Notes: generated by a model not told the origin, from the letters alone. 64,000 nucleotides of DNA from an uncultured Flavobacteriaceae bacterium (GCA_947501845.1 CANMXP010000003.1:124001-188000), one strand, 5' to 3'. Shown: positions 54,736-64,000, counted from the stretch's first letter. Made by a program: numbers and translations.

Positions 54736-56094
54736 TTAAACCTGTAATTGGTATTCATAAGTTCTCCATGGTCCCCAACCACATTCGTTTTTAATTCTAA
54801 CTTCAAAATCTATAGCAATAAAACCAGAGCTATTTATTTTTATAACCACTGTAGGTCCAGATTTTGTAACCAAGCTATAATCGTAATTACTAGATGTTTT
54901 TTTACGCCACTGAAAATTGGAACTGTTAAGAGGAAAAACTTGTTGACCTTGATCTTCAAAATTAAACCATACCTGTTGTCCTACATAATAGCTACCTCCC
55001 CAATATAAACTTGGCTGTACACTGGTTAGCTTAACTTTTGGTCCACCAATCCATATGTCGTTTCGTATAGTTCCTGCAGAAGTAATTGCTTCAACAAAAC
55101 CAGATGCACTTGTAGAACTACTTGTGGATTTGATATTGGCACTAGTACTTGTTTGCGAAACTATTTGTAGATTAGATGATACTTGCCAGGAATTAGCTGT
55201 TCCACTAGATAGAGTAAATATTTTTGTCGCAGTGCCGCATACTATAGAGGGGCCAGATATTGTTGGAAGTGGATATAAATATTCTATTGCTATCTCATCA
55301 TTATTACTAAAATCTGATATCGTGCATGCCGAATTACCATTCATTACAGACCCAGGGTCTGTGTTTGGTGTACCTGGAATCAAATTAAAACTATTATCAT
55401 TTGTATGAGCAAGTCCTAAATTATGCCCTAGTTCATGCTGTACATTTGCAATTCGGTCATTTTGCGTTATAATTTTATCAGGACATGGTGACCCCGGTAC
55501 TGAAAACACAAAATCATTGTTTATCCATGTTCTGGTTCCAGGTAAACCATTTGTGGTAGGTAACAGTGCGAGCCCAAAAGTATTATCAGAAAGTTCGGTA
55601 TCTGGATCATGTATATCATACATTATTTGGATATGAGCATTTGCTGCCGAAAATACTTCAATTAAATTTAGACCAGAATTTACAGCGTTCCAACGATTAA
55701 TGGCATCTCTGGAAGCATTTGTCCAGTTAGCATTCATATTTGGATTCAAAAAAACATTAATATTATTAATTGTTACCGAAAAAGGAGTTTCTCTTTGCTT
55801 AGAAGTCGAAGTTTTAGATTTAGCTTCTTTGAGAATATCTATATCATCAAGAGATGAATATTCTTTATTTTTGTCAAAAGCCATATCGCCCTGAACCACG
55901 TAATAATTACCAACATCATTGATGTCTTTTTCTTTAAAGCCCCATTGTTTTAAATTTTCAAGTAACTTACTGTTTTCTTGAATAGTATTTTCTTCTAAAA
56001 CGTTTTCAGGATTATCTTCTGAACAATTCTGAAATAAAAAAAGTGGTATCATTAATACCACTAATACTTTGATAATACTCGATTTGTTTTTCAT
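54736..56094 (-). CDS. M57-type zinc metalloprotease lipoprotein
   Basis: A 452-residue predicted lipoprotein (FQNC, Cys24). The zinc-protease motif VQHELGHNLGLAH gives His220, Glu221, His224 and His230, the dual-action HEIGH (M57) pattern, and VMNGNSACTISDFSNNDEIAIEYLYP has the Met-turn-like Met. The protease part covers about 105-275. The C-terminal 170 residues look like Ig/PKD-type domains (ISGPSIVCGTATKIFTL). The N-terminal 100 residues may be a pro-segment. Such proteases act outside the cell. It converges with the hybrid kinase; the next minus-strand gene is 248 bases away. Confidence 0.9.
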   Translation of the reverse strand: MKNKSSIIKVLVVLMIPLFLFQNCSEDNPENVLEENTIQENSKLLENLKQWGFKEKDINDVGNYYVVQGDMAFDKNKEYSSLDDIDILKEAKSKTSTSKQRETPFSVTINNINVFLNPNMNANWTNASRDAINRWNAVNSGLNLIEVFSAANAHIQIMYDIHDPDTELSDNTFGLALLPTTNGLPGTRTWINNDFVFSVPGSPCPDKIITQNDRIANVQHELGHNLGLAHTNDNSFNLIPGTPNTDPGSVMNGNSACTISDFSNNDEIAIEYLYPLPTISGPSIVCGTATKIFTLSSGTANSWQVSSNLQIVSQTSTSANIKSTSSSTSASGFVEAITSAGTIRNDIWIGGPKVKLTSVQPSLYWGGSYYVGQQVWFNFEDQGQQVFPLNSSNFQWRKKTSSNYDYSLVTKSGPTVVIKINSSGFIAIDFEVRIKNECGWGPWRTYEYQLQV

Positions 56095-56285
56095 TTTTTT
56101 ATAATTTAAAGATTAGATAAAATTCTATTATAAAAAATTGAGAGAAAGTTTCTTACATAATAAATTTGGTTTTTATATTTTAATTTATCGTTTAGTAATT
56201 GTTAAAATTCATTCATTTTACAGAAAACTAAAAAATATTGTTACGGTAAAACCGTAAAATCTTAAAAACCGAATAATATAATACT

Positions 56286-56336
56286 TAAAAAACTGGCATT
56301 CAGCCGACAAAATTCTTTACTTTGCGTCGAATGCCA
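56286..56336 (-). terminator. Rho-independent terminator after the aldo/keto reductase gene
   Basis: On the minus strand TGGCATTCGAC pairs with GTCG-GCT-GAATGCCA around a loop of about 20 bases, followed by GTTTTTTAAG. It begins seven bases after the stop. Confidence 0.65.
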
Positions 56337-56342
56337 AAGTTT

Positions 56343-57380
56343 TTACGGAGCTGGATTAGGAATAATAAGATGTATTTTATTAATTTCCTCTAAAACCTGA
56401 TCATTTAAATCGACATAAATACTATCAATATTTTCTTTAAGTTGATTTAAATTTGTTGCACCAATTATGGTACTTGTTACAAAACGCTGTTGGTTTATAA
56501 AAGCTAAAGACATTTGAGCTAAGGTTAGACCATTATTTTCAGCAACTTCTAAATATCGTTTTGTAGCTTCCGTAGATTGGTCGCTACTGTAACGTGCGAA
56601 ACGAGGATGCTTGCCCAGCCTTGAATTTTCGTCTGCCGTCCCTTTAATATACTTCCCAGAGAGCACTCCAAATGCCATAGGAGAGTATGCCAGTAAACCT
56701 ATATTTTCTCTTAATGATACTTCAACAAGTTCGTATTCAAACAAACGATTTAAGAGGGAATAGGCATTTTGAATGGTTATAGGTCTCTGCAAATTATTAT
56801 CCCTAGCTTCTTGTAAATAACGCATGGTTCCCCAAGAATTTTCGTTAGAAATGCCTATCTCTCTTATTTTGCCTGATTTCACAGCATTATTTAAAGTTTC
56901 TAAGACTTCTTTAAAATTCTCGTCCCATTGTTGCTGAGAATTGTGTGGGAAACTACGAATTCCAAACTTATTTGTATCACGCTCTGGCCAATGCAATTGG
57001 TACAAATCAATATAATCGGTTTGCAAACGTTTTAATTCTAAATCTATAGCTTCTTCAATTGATTTCGGACTAAAACCTGTAGTACGAATATGAGCAGTAT
57101 AGTCTCCTGGACCTGCTATTTTTGAAGCGATAACTACCTGTTCTCTTTTACCTGTTTTCTTTAACCACGAACCAATAATTTCACTGGTACGACCACTAGT
57201 TTCTGCTGTGGCAGGAACTGGGTATAATTCGGCAGTATCTATAAAGTTAACACCGTTATCTACAGCATAATCTATTTGTGCATGGCCTTCGACTTCAGTA
57301 TTTTGGTTTCCCCATGTCATGGAGCCCAAGCATATTTTACTAACTTTTATATTTGTATTAGGTAGTGTTGTATATTTCAT
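56343..57380 (-). CDS. Aldo/keto reductase (Tas-like)
   Basis: A 345-residue NADPH-dependent reductase of the AKR superfamily. The catalytic tetrad is visible as Asp48 (FIDTAELYP), Tyr53, Lys87 (IASKIAG) and the His in YQLHWPERD. The nucleotide region near the end reads LAYSPMAFGVLSG, then RFVTSTIIGATNLNQLKENI. The extended loop NTEVEGHAQIDYA and the length fit the Tas/YghZ group. The physiological substrate cannot be deduced. It stands between the OmpA-like lipoprotein gene and the metalloprotease gene, each with its own terminator. Confidence 0.93.
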   Translation of the reverse strand: MKYTTLPNTNIKVSKICLGSMTWGNQNTEVEGHAQIDYAVDNGVNFIDTAELYPVPATAETSGRTSEIIGSWLKKTGKREQVVIASKIAGPGDYTAHIRTTGFSPKSIEEAIDLELKRLQTDYIDLYQLHWPERDTNKFGIRSFPHNSQQQWDENFKEVLETLNNAVKSGKIREIGISNENSWGTMRYLQEARDNNLQRPITIQNAYSLLNRLFEYELVEVSLRENIGLLAYSPMAFGVLSGKYIKGTADENSRLGKHPRFARYSSDQSTEATKRYLEVAENNGLTLAQMSLAFINQQRFVTSTIIGATNLNQLKENIDSIYVDLNDQVLEEINKIHLIIPNPAP

Positions 57381-57404
57381 TTGTATGTTTTGGTTAATAA
57401 AGAT

Positions 57405-57445
57405 AAAAAACCCTTCAGGTTTATAAGGTTCTGAAAGGTTTTTTA
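57405..57445 (-). terminator. Terminator after the OmpA-like lipoprotein gene
   Basis: On the minus strand AACCTTTCAG pairs with CTGAAGGGTT (one G-U pair) and is followed by a T run. The plus strand also has T's after the stem. Confidence 0.6.
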
Positions 57446-57503
57446 AGATGGTTTTTGTCTTGCTGAAGCAAATTCACCACAAGTCAATAGAATGAGAATG
57501 TAA

Positions 57504-58463
57504 TTAGTTCTCGTTTAATAATTTAGACAGTTCATCTAACTTTGGTGTTAAAATCACTTCAATACGTCTGTTTTTTGCTTTACCCGTTGCTGAATCGTTT
57601 GAAGCAATAGGTGCAAATTCACCTCGCCCAGCTGCTGTTAAATTTTCTGGATTTATAGCTGCATTTTCTCTTAAAATATTTACAATAGCCGTAGCTCGTT
57701 TGGTCGACAAATCCCAATTGCCACTTAACTGTCCGTTTCCTTTATAGGGCACATTATCTGTATGTCCTTCAATTAAAACTGCAATGTCTGGATTATCACC
57801 AAGTACACTTCCTAATTGTTGTACAGCTCTTCGTCCTTCGCTACCAACAGCCCAACTCCCAGAACTAAATAATAGTTTGTTCTCCATAGACACGTATACT
57901 TTCCCATCACGTTGTTCTACTGTTAAGCCTTTACCTTCAAAATCTGTTAAAGCTCTAGAAATGGCATTTTTTAATTGTGTCATTGCTGCATCTTTTGATG
58001 CTATAACACTTTCTAATTCTGCAACACGATTAGAACGGTCTTCTAATTCTTTTTTAAGTCTCGCCAAACGTGCGTTTTCAGCAGCTAATGCTTGTTCCTT
58101 GGCTTCTAATTGAGCTAATAATTCTCTATTCTTTTTAGAGTTTCTAGCTATGGCACTAGAACTATTTTTTTCTAAAGCATCATAAGAGTTTTTTAAATTC
58201 TCGTAATTGGATTTCATGGCATTGTAATCGGACTGCATTTTATCACGTTCTTGAATAGCTTCATCGTAGGCGTTCTGAATTTGTTTCAACTCATTTTCTG
58301 CAGCATTTTTAGCACTTAAAAGCGCATCATTTTCGCTAGAAAGCCTTCTGTTCTCCTCTTTTAAATCACCATATTTATCTTCTAATTCCTTATAGACTTT
58401 TGGTGATACACAATTCATTAAAAAAAGTGATGTAACTACTAAGATTAAAATGTTTTTTTTCAT
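57504..58463 (-). CDS. OmpA-family lipoprotein with coiled coil
   Basis: A 319-residue lipoprotein (LFLMNC, Cys18). After the anchor comes a long coiled coil, about residues 25-165 (YKELEDKYGDLKEENRRLSS and NSKKNRELLAQLEAKEQALA). The C-terminal OmpA domain binds peptidoglycan: LIEGHTDNVPYKGNGQLSGNWDLSTKRA has the key Asp and Arg, and GRGEFAPIASNDSATGKAKNRRIEVILTP completes it. It probably links the outer membrane to the cell wall. The next gene upstream on the strand is xth, 98 bases away, across a GTTTCAGTA / TACTGAAAC inverted repeat (58499-58547). Confidence 0.93.
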   Translation of the reverse strand: MKKNILILVVTSLFLMNCVSPKVYKELEDKYGDLKEENRRLSSENDALLSAKNAAENELKQIQNAYDEAIQERDKMQSDYNAMKSNYENLKNSYDALEKNSSSAIARNSKKNRELLAQLEAKEQALAAENARLARLKKELEDRSNRVAELESVIASKDAAMTQLKNAISRALTDFEGKGLTVEQRDGKVYVSMENKLLFSSGSWAVGSEGRRAVQQLGSVLGDNPDIAVLIEGHTDNVPYKGNGQLSGNWDLSTKRATAIVNILRENAAINPENLTAAGRGEFAPIASNDSATGKAKNRRIEVILTPKLDELSKLLNEN

Positions 58464-58561
58464 GTGTTTTTATTTACTATTTTTTTATTTAATACCCCGT
58501 TTCAGTATTCAGAGCTTTTATAACTGTACTTTTCTGCTTACTGAAACTACTGCAAACTGTT

Positions 58562-59326
58562 CTACTTGTTTTCAATTTCTACTAAAATTGGACAATGATC
58601 ACTGTGTACGGCTTCAGAGAGTATAACGGCTCTTTTTATTTTTTCTTGTAAAGGTTTAGCAACCATGGCATAATCTAAACGCCACCCTTTGTTGTTTGCT
58701 CTGGCATTGGCACGGTAACTCCACCAACTATATTGCTGAGTTTCTGTATTTAAATATCTAAATGAATCTATAAAACCACTATTAATGAAACTTCCAATCC
58801 ATTCGCGTTCTACTGGTAAAAAACCCGACACTCCTTTCATTTTAGGGTTATGAATATCAATTTCTTCATGACAAATATTATAATCGCCACAAATAACAAG
58901 ATTAGGGGTTTCTTTTTTAAGGTTGTTTATATACTCCTGAAACAAGTCCATATACTCTAACTTATGATTTAAACGCGCATCATTAGTTCCAGATGGTAAG
59001 TATAAGCTCATTACAGAGATGCCATCAAAATCGGCACGTATATTTCTTCCTTCAAAATCCATCGACTCAATACCTGTACCATATTCTATATGGTTTGGCT
59101 CAGTTTTACTTAAAATAGCAACTCCGCTATATCCCTTTTTTTGGGCACTAAACCAATAATTATATTTGTACCCCGCTTCAACAAAAATATTTAAATCTAG
59201 CTGTTCTTTTAATGCTTTTATTTCTTGTAAGCAAATTACATCTGGATTTGCACTTTTTAACCAATCTATAAACCCTTTGTTTAATGCTGCTCGAATACCG
59301 TTTACGTTATAGGATATAATTTTCAT
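58562..59326 (-). CDS. xth: Exodeoxyribonuclease III (AP endonuclease)
   Basis: A 254-residue DNA repair enzyme that cuts at abasic sites and trims 3' ends. Motifs of the family are visible: MKIISYNVNGIRAAL at the start, PDVICLQEIKA with the metal-binding Glu, SGVAILSK, VMSLYLPSG, VICGDYNICHEEID with Asp/Asn, WWSYRANARANNKGWRLDY and the final HSDHCPI with the catalytic Asp-His. It has no signal peptide, unlike the other EEP-fold protein in this window. It is divergent from the large outer-membrane protein gene. Confidence 0.95.
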   Translation of the reverse strand: MKIISYNVNGIRAALNKGFIDWLKSANPDVICLQEIKALKEQLDLNIFVEAGYKYNYWFSAQKKGYSGVAILSKTEPNHIEYGTGIESMDFEGRNIRADFDGISVMSLYLPSGTNDARLNHKLEYMDLFQEYINNLKKETPNLVICGDYNICHEEIDIHNPKMKGVSGFLPVEREWIGSFINSGFIDSFRYLNTETQQYSWWSYRANARANNKGWRLDYAMVAKPLQEKIKRAVILSEAVHSDHCPILVEIENK

Positions 59327-59522
59327 CTAGCTAAAATAAATAATACGTTACTTTTACACTATCAAATAAATATAAATTTTTATTTAGATGACCGATTTCT
59401 CGGAAAACACAAATTTATAAGATACCGTTGAATTTCTATAAAGGAATCATATGCGGTATTACAGCAGATTTAACGAATTATATTAACAAAATATTTTAAG
59501 CTATTTATAGTTTAAGTATCTA

Positions 59523-62500
59523 ATGAAGTCTATTGCACCAATTCTTATATTTTTAGTTAGTCTTAGTGGGTTTGCGCAAGATCCTACTTCAAACTACAAA
59601 ACAATAAAGGTTGCTGTAAAAGATTCTATTCGTATTGATAGTGTAAGTATAAATTCTAGTTTGTTTTCAATTAAGAGAAAAAATAATACCTTAATTGATT
59701 CCACTTTTTATTCGATCGATTTTGCTAAAGCTATCCTTACCTTTAAAAAGCCTGTTGAAACGGATTCGATTATTATCAATTATTTAAGGTTTCCCGATTT
59801 CTTAACCAAAACTTACAAGCAATTAAACGAGGCTATTATTGTTGAAAGCAATGACAATCTTGAAAAACTGTATAAGTTGGCGAAACCAAACGATTCTAAG
59901 AATTTCATCCCTTTTGATGGTTTAACAACTTCGGGGAGTATCTCAAGAGGGGTTACTATTGGAAACAATCAAAATTCTGTTTTAAACAGTGAATTGGATC
60001 TTCAAATAACAGGAAAGCTTAGTGATAAGGTTTCTCTTAGGGCTTCTATACAAGATGCCAATATTCCATTGCAAGAAAGTGGCTATTCACAGCGTTTAGA
60101 CGAATTTGATCAGATTTTTATTGAATTGTTTAGTGACCGATGGAATATTCGTGCAGGTGATATTGATTTATTAAATACCAATTCTTATTTCGCAAGTTTT
60201 TCCAAACGTGTTCAAGGCCTATCCGTTAATGCCAAATTAGGAGATGAAACTTCTAGAACCAATTTATTTGCTTCTGGAGCTATTGTACGCGGGCAATTTA
60301 CTACCAGTCAATTTACAGCTCAAGAAGGTAACCAAGGACCTTATAAGTTACAGGGGCCTAATGGTGAGTTATTTGTGCTCATTGTATCGGGAAGTGAAAC
60401 GGTTTATGTGAACGGTATTGCCTTAAAACGTGGCGAGGATCAAGATTATATTATAGATTATAATGCGGGTGAGATTATATTTAATGCCACGTATCCTATA
60501 ACTTCTGAAATGCGGATTACGGTCGATTATCAATTTAGTGAACGTAACTATTCACGTTTTGTAGCTTATGGGGGTGGACAATTTGAAAGTAACAAGTTAA
60601 AAATAGGCGTTTCTGTATATTCTGAAAATGATGCAAAAAATCAACCGCTTCAACAAAACTTATCTGAAGAACAAATTGAAATATTATCTAACGCAGGAGA
60701 CGATAAAGCTCTAATGGTTGCGCCTTCTGAAATTCAAGAAAGTTTAAACGAAAATAGAATTTTATATAAAAAAGGGCTTATTGGAGGCGTAGAAGCTTTT
60801 GTTTTTTCCAATAACCCAGACGATGAATTATACCGTGTTACTTTTACACAAGTTGGTACTAATCAAGGAGATTATAATTTAAGTAATATTAACGCTATTA
60901 ATAATATTTATGAATTTGTTGGCGTTTCGCAAGGTAATTACGCACCTATTGTTCAGCTTGTTGCTCCAACAAAACTTCAAATTGCCGTTCTTAATGGGAG
61001 TTACAAACCAACAGAAAACACGTTAATTAATTTTGAAACGGCTGCTAGTAAAAATGATTTGAATTTGTTTTCAAACTTAAATGATAACGACAATGAAGGG
61101 TTTGCAGGAAAATTAAATATTGAACAAAATATCGTTAAAAAGGATAGCCTTTGGAACATCAATATGTTTGTTGATACCGATTATATTAGTAGAGATTATA
61201 GAAATATTGAGGGATTATATAATCCAGAATTTAATAGGGATTGGAATTTAGAGCAACCTAAGGGAAACGAAGTTGTAAGCAGCTTGGGGAATCAAGTCTT
61301 GCTTAACTCTGGTATTCGTGTTTTCCATCCTAAAAAAGGGATATTCAATTACCAATTTGAACATTTAAATTTTTCTGATGGGTTTAATGGTAATCGCCAT
61401 ATAGCTAATGCAAATCTCCTTCTAAACAAATTAAGTATCATTTCTTCTTCCAGTTTTTTAAATGCTAAATCCAATATTAATACATCTACCTTTTTAAGAT
61501 CTTATAATCGTATTACTTATGGTATGAAAAAAAGTTGGCTAGGAACTAAATTAGCTATTGAGCATAACGAACAGAGGGATATTTCAACTCAAACATTAAC
61601 GCCTTTGAGTCAAAAATTTAAATCTTATGAAATATTTGTTGGTATTGGGGACAGTACCAAAGTTTTTGCGGAAATAGGTTATAAAAACCGCGTGAACGAT
61701 AGTATTAGAAATAATGAATTACAAAAAGTAAATACCTCTAACACCTTTTATTTAGATTCGAGATTGGTTCGAAACAAAAATACCAACCTGTCTTTATATG
61801 CTAATTACAGAACTTTGAAAAGCGAAGATAATGAAGTAGAGGATGAACGCTCTATAAATTCCAGACTACAGTTTAGCCAAAAGCTTTTTAAGCAAATAGT
61901 ACAATGGAATACCATTTTTGAAACCAATTCGGGAACATTGCCCCAACAAGATTTCACTTATGTTGAAGTAGAGGCAGGGCAGGGCACTTACACTTGGATC
62001 GATTATAATGAAAATGGAATACAAGAGCTTGAAGAATTTGAAATTGCCCAATTTCAAGATCAGGGGAAATACATAAGAGTACTTTTGCCTAACCGGGTTT
62101 TTATAAAAACACATCAAAACAGGCTAAGTCAAACACTCACGATTAACCCCTCTCAATGGTCGGTTAGTGATCGTAAATCGAAAAAGTTTTGGTCGCATTT
62201 TTATAACCAAACCAGTTATTTAATTGATAGAAAAATAAAGCGAGATGGTAATAGTTTTAACCTTAACCCTTTTAAAAGTGATGAAACCGACCAACTGGGA
62301 TTACAATTAAACTTTAGAAATGTCTTGTTTTTTAATCGAGGAAAACAACGTTACACGACCTCTTACACATATCTTGAAAATACAACCCGAAGTACCTTGT
62401 CTATTGGGTTTATTGAAAGTGGACTGAAAAGTCACCAGTTGAATTTTAATCACAAAATTGCTGAAAGCTGGCTAATAAATATCCTTTCATCTTTTAATAG

Positions 62501-62945
62501 TAATGAAAGTATTAGCGAAAACTTTGCTAGTAAAAATTATAATTTTGATGAGAAGCGTTTTAACCCAAAACTATCCTATTTGTTTAATGACAATTCTAGT
62601 TTTGACATATTTTACCAATATGCAAGCAAAGATAACACCATAGGCAGTTTAGAGTCTTTAAAGCAACAAAAATATGGTACTTCTTTTACATTAGCTAACA
62701 ATCAAAAAAGTGCTATAAATGGTGAGTTTAATTATTTCTCGAATATTTTTAACGGTAACCCCAATACGCCTGTTGCTTATCAAATGTTAGAAGGTTTACA
62801 GCCAGGAAAAAACTTTACCTGGACCTTGTTGGCCCAAAAAAAATTAACCGCTTTTCTTGATCTTAATCTGAGTTATTTTGGAAGGAAAACAGAAACCAGT
62901 AAAACCATACATACAGGTTCTATTCAATTAAAAGCTTATTTCTAA
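59523..62945 (+). CDS. Large outer-membrane protein with a SprA-like N-terminal motif, function unknown
   Basis: A 1140-residue exported protein (signal peptide to about 19, SGFAQ). Residues 137-216 (GSISRGVTIGNNQNSVLNSE to the AGDIDL stretch) match a block of SprA, the giant outer-membrane pore of the type IX secretion system: SRG, GNNQ, a SELDLQITGKLSDKV strand, IQDANIPLQESGYSQRLDEF and FIELFSDRW. The rest is rich in alternating beta-strands and ends in IQLKAYF, a typical outer-membrane barrel end. SprA is about twice as long, so this is a smaller relative or a separate family. It has no partner gene next to it. It converges with the M28 peptidase gene with overlapping stops (62942-62945). 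Confidence 0.8.
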   Translation: MKSIAPILIFLVSLSGFAQDPTSNYKTIKVAVKDSIRIDSVSINSSLFSIKRKNNTLIDSTFYSIDFAKAILTFKKPVETDSIIINYLRFPDFLTKTYKQLNEAIIVESNDNLEKLYKLAKPNDSKNFIPFDGLTTSGSISRGVTIGNNQNSVLNSELDLQITGKLSDKVSLRASIQDANIPLQESGYSQRLDEFDQIFIELFSDRWNIRAGDIDLLNTNSYFASFSKRVQGLSVNAKLGDETSRTNLFASGAIVRGQFTTSQFTAQEGNQGPYKLQGPNGELFVLIVSGSETVYVNGIALKRGEDQDYIIDYNAGEIIFNATYPITSEMRITVDYQFSERNYSRFVAYGGGQFESNKLKIGVSVYSENDAKNQPLQQNLSEEQIEILSNAGDDKALMVAPSEIQESLNENRILYKKGLIGGVEAFVFSNNPDDELYRVTFTQVGTNQGDYNLSNINAINNIYEFVGVSQGNYAPIVQLVAPTKLQIAVLNGSYKPTENTLINFETAASKNDLNLFSNLNDNDNEGFAGKLNIEQNIVKKDSLWNINMFVDTDYISRDYRNIEGLYNPEFNRDWNLEQPKGNEVVSSLGNQVLLNSGIRVFHPKKGIFNYQFEHLNFSDGFNGNRHIANANLLLNKLSIISSSSFLNAKSNINTSTFLRSYNRITYGMKKSWLGTKLAIEHNEQRDISTQTLTPLSQKFKSYEIFVGIGDSTKVFAEIGYKNRVNDSIRNNELQKVNTSNTFYLDSRLVRNKNTNLSLYANYRTLKSEDNEVEDERSINSRLQFSQKLFKQIVQWNTIFETNSGTLPQQDFTYVEVEAGQGTYTWIDYNENGIQELEEFEIAQFQDQGKYIRVLLPNRVFIKTHQNRLSQTLTINPSQWSVSDRKSKKFWSHFYNQTSYLIDRKIKRDGNSFNLNPFKSDETDQLGLQLNFRNVLFFNRGKQRYTTSYTYLENTTRSTLSIGFIESGLKSHQLNFNHKIAESWLINILSSFNSNESISENFASKNYNFDEKRFNPKLSYLFNDNSSFDIFYQYASKDNTIGSLESLKQQKYGTSFTLANNQKSAINGEFNYFSNIFNGNPNTPVAYQMLEGLQPGKNFTWTLLAQKKLTAFLDLNLSYFGRKTETSKTIHTGSIQLKAYF

Positions 62946-63862
62946 AGACGTAAATCATCTATTTTTTCGAATACTGAAATAATAACCTTTACTGCTTCTA
63001 TATAAAAACTTGGATGAATATTTTCATAGTCATCTGTAGGTTCATGATAATCGTCATGCTCATCTACCCCAAAGTATAAAAAAGGAATTCCCTTTTTATA
63101 AAAATTTGCATGGTCTGATGAATAGGTCCAATTCTCTAAGTCGTCGTACCCATCATGTCCGGCAATAAGTTTTATTTTTTTAGAGTATTTATAGTGATTA
63201 ACGATATGCTTCAACTGTTTGTTATGCTCTACTCCAACTGCATACAATTCGTTTTCTTCACTTCTGCTAATCATATCTAAATTGATATTCATTTTTATAT
63301 TCTTTAATGAAACTACTGGATTTTCCACAAAATATTTAGATCCTTGCAGTCCTAATTCTTCGCCATCAAATGCTGCTAAAATAACCGAATATTTTGGTGG
63401 ATTTTTTTTTAAATACTCTCCAATACTAAACAATGCACTTATTCCAGAAGCATTATCATCTGCACCGTTGTAAATAACTCCATTTTTAATCCCCTCATGG
63501 TCATAATGAGCACTAATAACAATATATTTATGTGGATTTTTAGTTCCTTTTATTAATCCTAAAACATTTGTTGCTTTATATTCTCTTCGTTTTTTTATAA
63601 ACAAAAAACGCTGCTCATAGCTTCTTCTTAATAATGGTTTAACATTTAATGAGTAGAATTGATTAATTATATATTTTTTGGTTTTTAGCGCGCCTCGAGT
63701 TCCTGTTTTTCTGCCTTCAAAACCATCCGATGATAAACATCTTAGATGTCTTAATAGGGTCTCCCCACAAAACAAGCTAACTTCTTTTTTGCATGTTTGC
63801 GAATTAACATTTATATATAAAAACTGAAATAGAATGAGTAGGAATACGTATTTTATTTTCAT
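62942..63862 (-). CDS. M28-family zinc aminopeptidase, secreted
   Basis: A 306-residue protein with a signal peptide ending near residue 21 (NVNSQ). The two-zinc site is visible: SAHYDH with His119 and Asp121, NGADDNASG with Asp135/136, AFDGEELGLQGS with Glu168/169, INLDMISR with Asp, and the final HDDYHEPTDDYENI with His. It is an M28 (leucyl aminopeptidase/glutamate carboxypeptidase-like) fold enzyme, expected to cleave amino-terminal residues or small amides outside the cytoplasm. It overlaps the stop of the preceding plus-strand gene by four bases. The exact substrate is unknown. Confidence 0.92.
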   Translation of the reverse strand: MKIKYVFLLILFQFLYINVNSQTCKKEVSLFCGETLLRHLRCLSSDGFEGRKTGTRGALKTKKYIINQFYSLNVKPLLRRSYEQRFLFIKKRREYKATNVLGLIKGTKNPHKYIVISAHYDHEGIKNGVIYNGADDNASGISALFSIGEYLKKNPPKYSVILAAFDGEELGLQGSKYFVENPVVSLKNIKMNINLDMISRSEENELYAVGVEHNKQLKHIVNHYKYSKKIKLIAGHDGYDDLENWTYSSDHANFYKKGIPFLYFGVDEHDDYHEPTDDYENIHPSFYIEAVKVIISVFEKIDDLRL

Positions 63863-63891
63863 CTGTCAGATTTACGTCATTAAATCTAAAC

Positions 63892-63918
63892 AAAAAAACC
63901 CAAGCTAGTGCTTGGGTT
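63892..63918 (-). terminator. Rho-independent terminator of the truncated upstream gene
   Basis: AACCCAAG / CTTGGGTT stem with a six-base loop. On the minus strand it is followed by TTTTTTTG, so it ends transcription arriving from the gene at 63949. Confidence 0.75.
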
Positions 63919-63948
63919 CCTGAATTTTATGATGTATTTATAAAAATA

Positions 63949-64000
63949 TTAAGATATATTGGCTTTCATTAACTCCCTATTCATTCTCGCAATATTATCT
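63949..64000 (-). CDS. 3' end of an unidentified minus-strand gene
   Basis: Sixteen codons and a TAA stop (63949-63951) are visible, reading DNIARMNRELMKANIS at the C-terminus. A terminator lies 31 bases downstream of the stop, which supports a real gene end. Too short to identify the product. Confidence 0.55.
   Translation of the reverse strand, partial: DNIARMNRELMKANIS

Noticed and set aside
58499-58547. GTTTCAGTA/TACTGAAAC inverted repeat considered as the xth terminator.
   Set aside because: It has a 31-base loop and no T run; its role is unclear, so it is only mentioned in the OmpA entry.

Overview
The window looks like a chromosomal segment of a marine-type member of the Flavobacteriaceae (Bacteroidota). 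The evidence is AT-rich DNA, gliding-motility genes gldD and gldE next to ssb and mutY, a DUF4270 lipoprotein, several large TonB-dependent receptors with carboxypeptidase-like N-terminal domains, a surface protein with a T9SS-type tail, promoters of the Bacteroidota TAnnTTTG type, and little use of Shine-Dalgarno sites. I see no rRNA, tRNA, CRISPR array, insertion sequence or prophage. The organism assignment is inferred from gene families, not from a database match.

Layout. 1-4169 (minus): 3'-truncated glmS, a DUF4270 lipoprotein and a half-length starch-synthase-like protein. 4366-9152 (plus): panC, panD, a flippase-like membrane protein, an esterase-like protein and radA, tightly packed. 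9503-13411: a 1302-residue secreted surface protein. 13612-18101: ileS, a DksA-like protein and lspA. 18123-22698 (minus): 5-formyl-THF cyclo-ligase, a PAS kinase and single-domain response regulator pair, and an M14 deacylase next to a RimK ligase. 22787-26811: uvrC and a patatin/outer-membrane-barrel fusion. 27015-34228: homogentisate and 4-hydroxyphenylpyruvate dioxygenases, a DUF3108 protein, a tryptophan 2,3-dioxygenase-family protein, an M23 peptidase and pgi. 34398-39958: two tandem paralogous TonB-dependent receptors. 40055-46096: a small membrane protein, then a divergent secreted nuclease versus TonB receptor plus DUF5689 lipoprotein. 46111-49729 (minus): gldD, gldE, ssb, mutY. 49869-54567 (plus): HU, a 30-residue basic ribosomal-type protein, RNase G and a hybrid histidine kinase. 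54736-59326 (minus): M57-type metalloprotease, aldo/keto reductase, OmpA-like lipoprotein, exonuclease III. 59523-63862: a 1140-residue SprA-like outer-membrane protein and a convergent M28 peptidase. The last 50 bases hold the 3' end of a minus-strand gene.

How it works together. Most genes are housekeeping (cell-wall precursor, pantothenate, translation, repair, glycolysis) mixed with envelope genes. Tyrosine breakdown (hpd, hmgA) and a tryptophan dioxygenase sit close together. The most notable points are: an isoleucyl-tRNA synthetase whose class I signature reads GVHH instead of HxGH, a change linked in published work to mupirocin hyper-resistance in IleRS2; a RimK ligase beside an M14 enzyme that could form a writer/eraser pair; a nuclease/TonB receptor/DUF5689 locus that may take up nucleic-acid-derived nutrients; a half-size SprA-like barrel protein; several family members that lack a canonical catalytic or metal-binding residue (esterase, starch synthase, M23 peptidase, DksA); and a possible leader peptide before hmgA.
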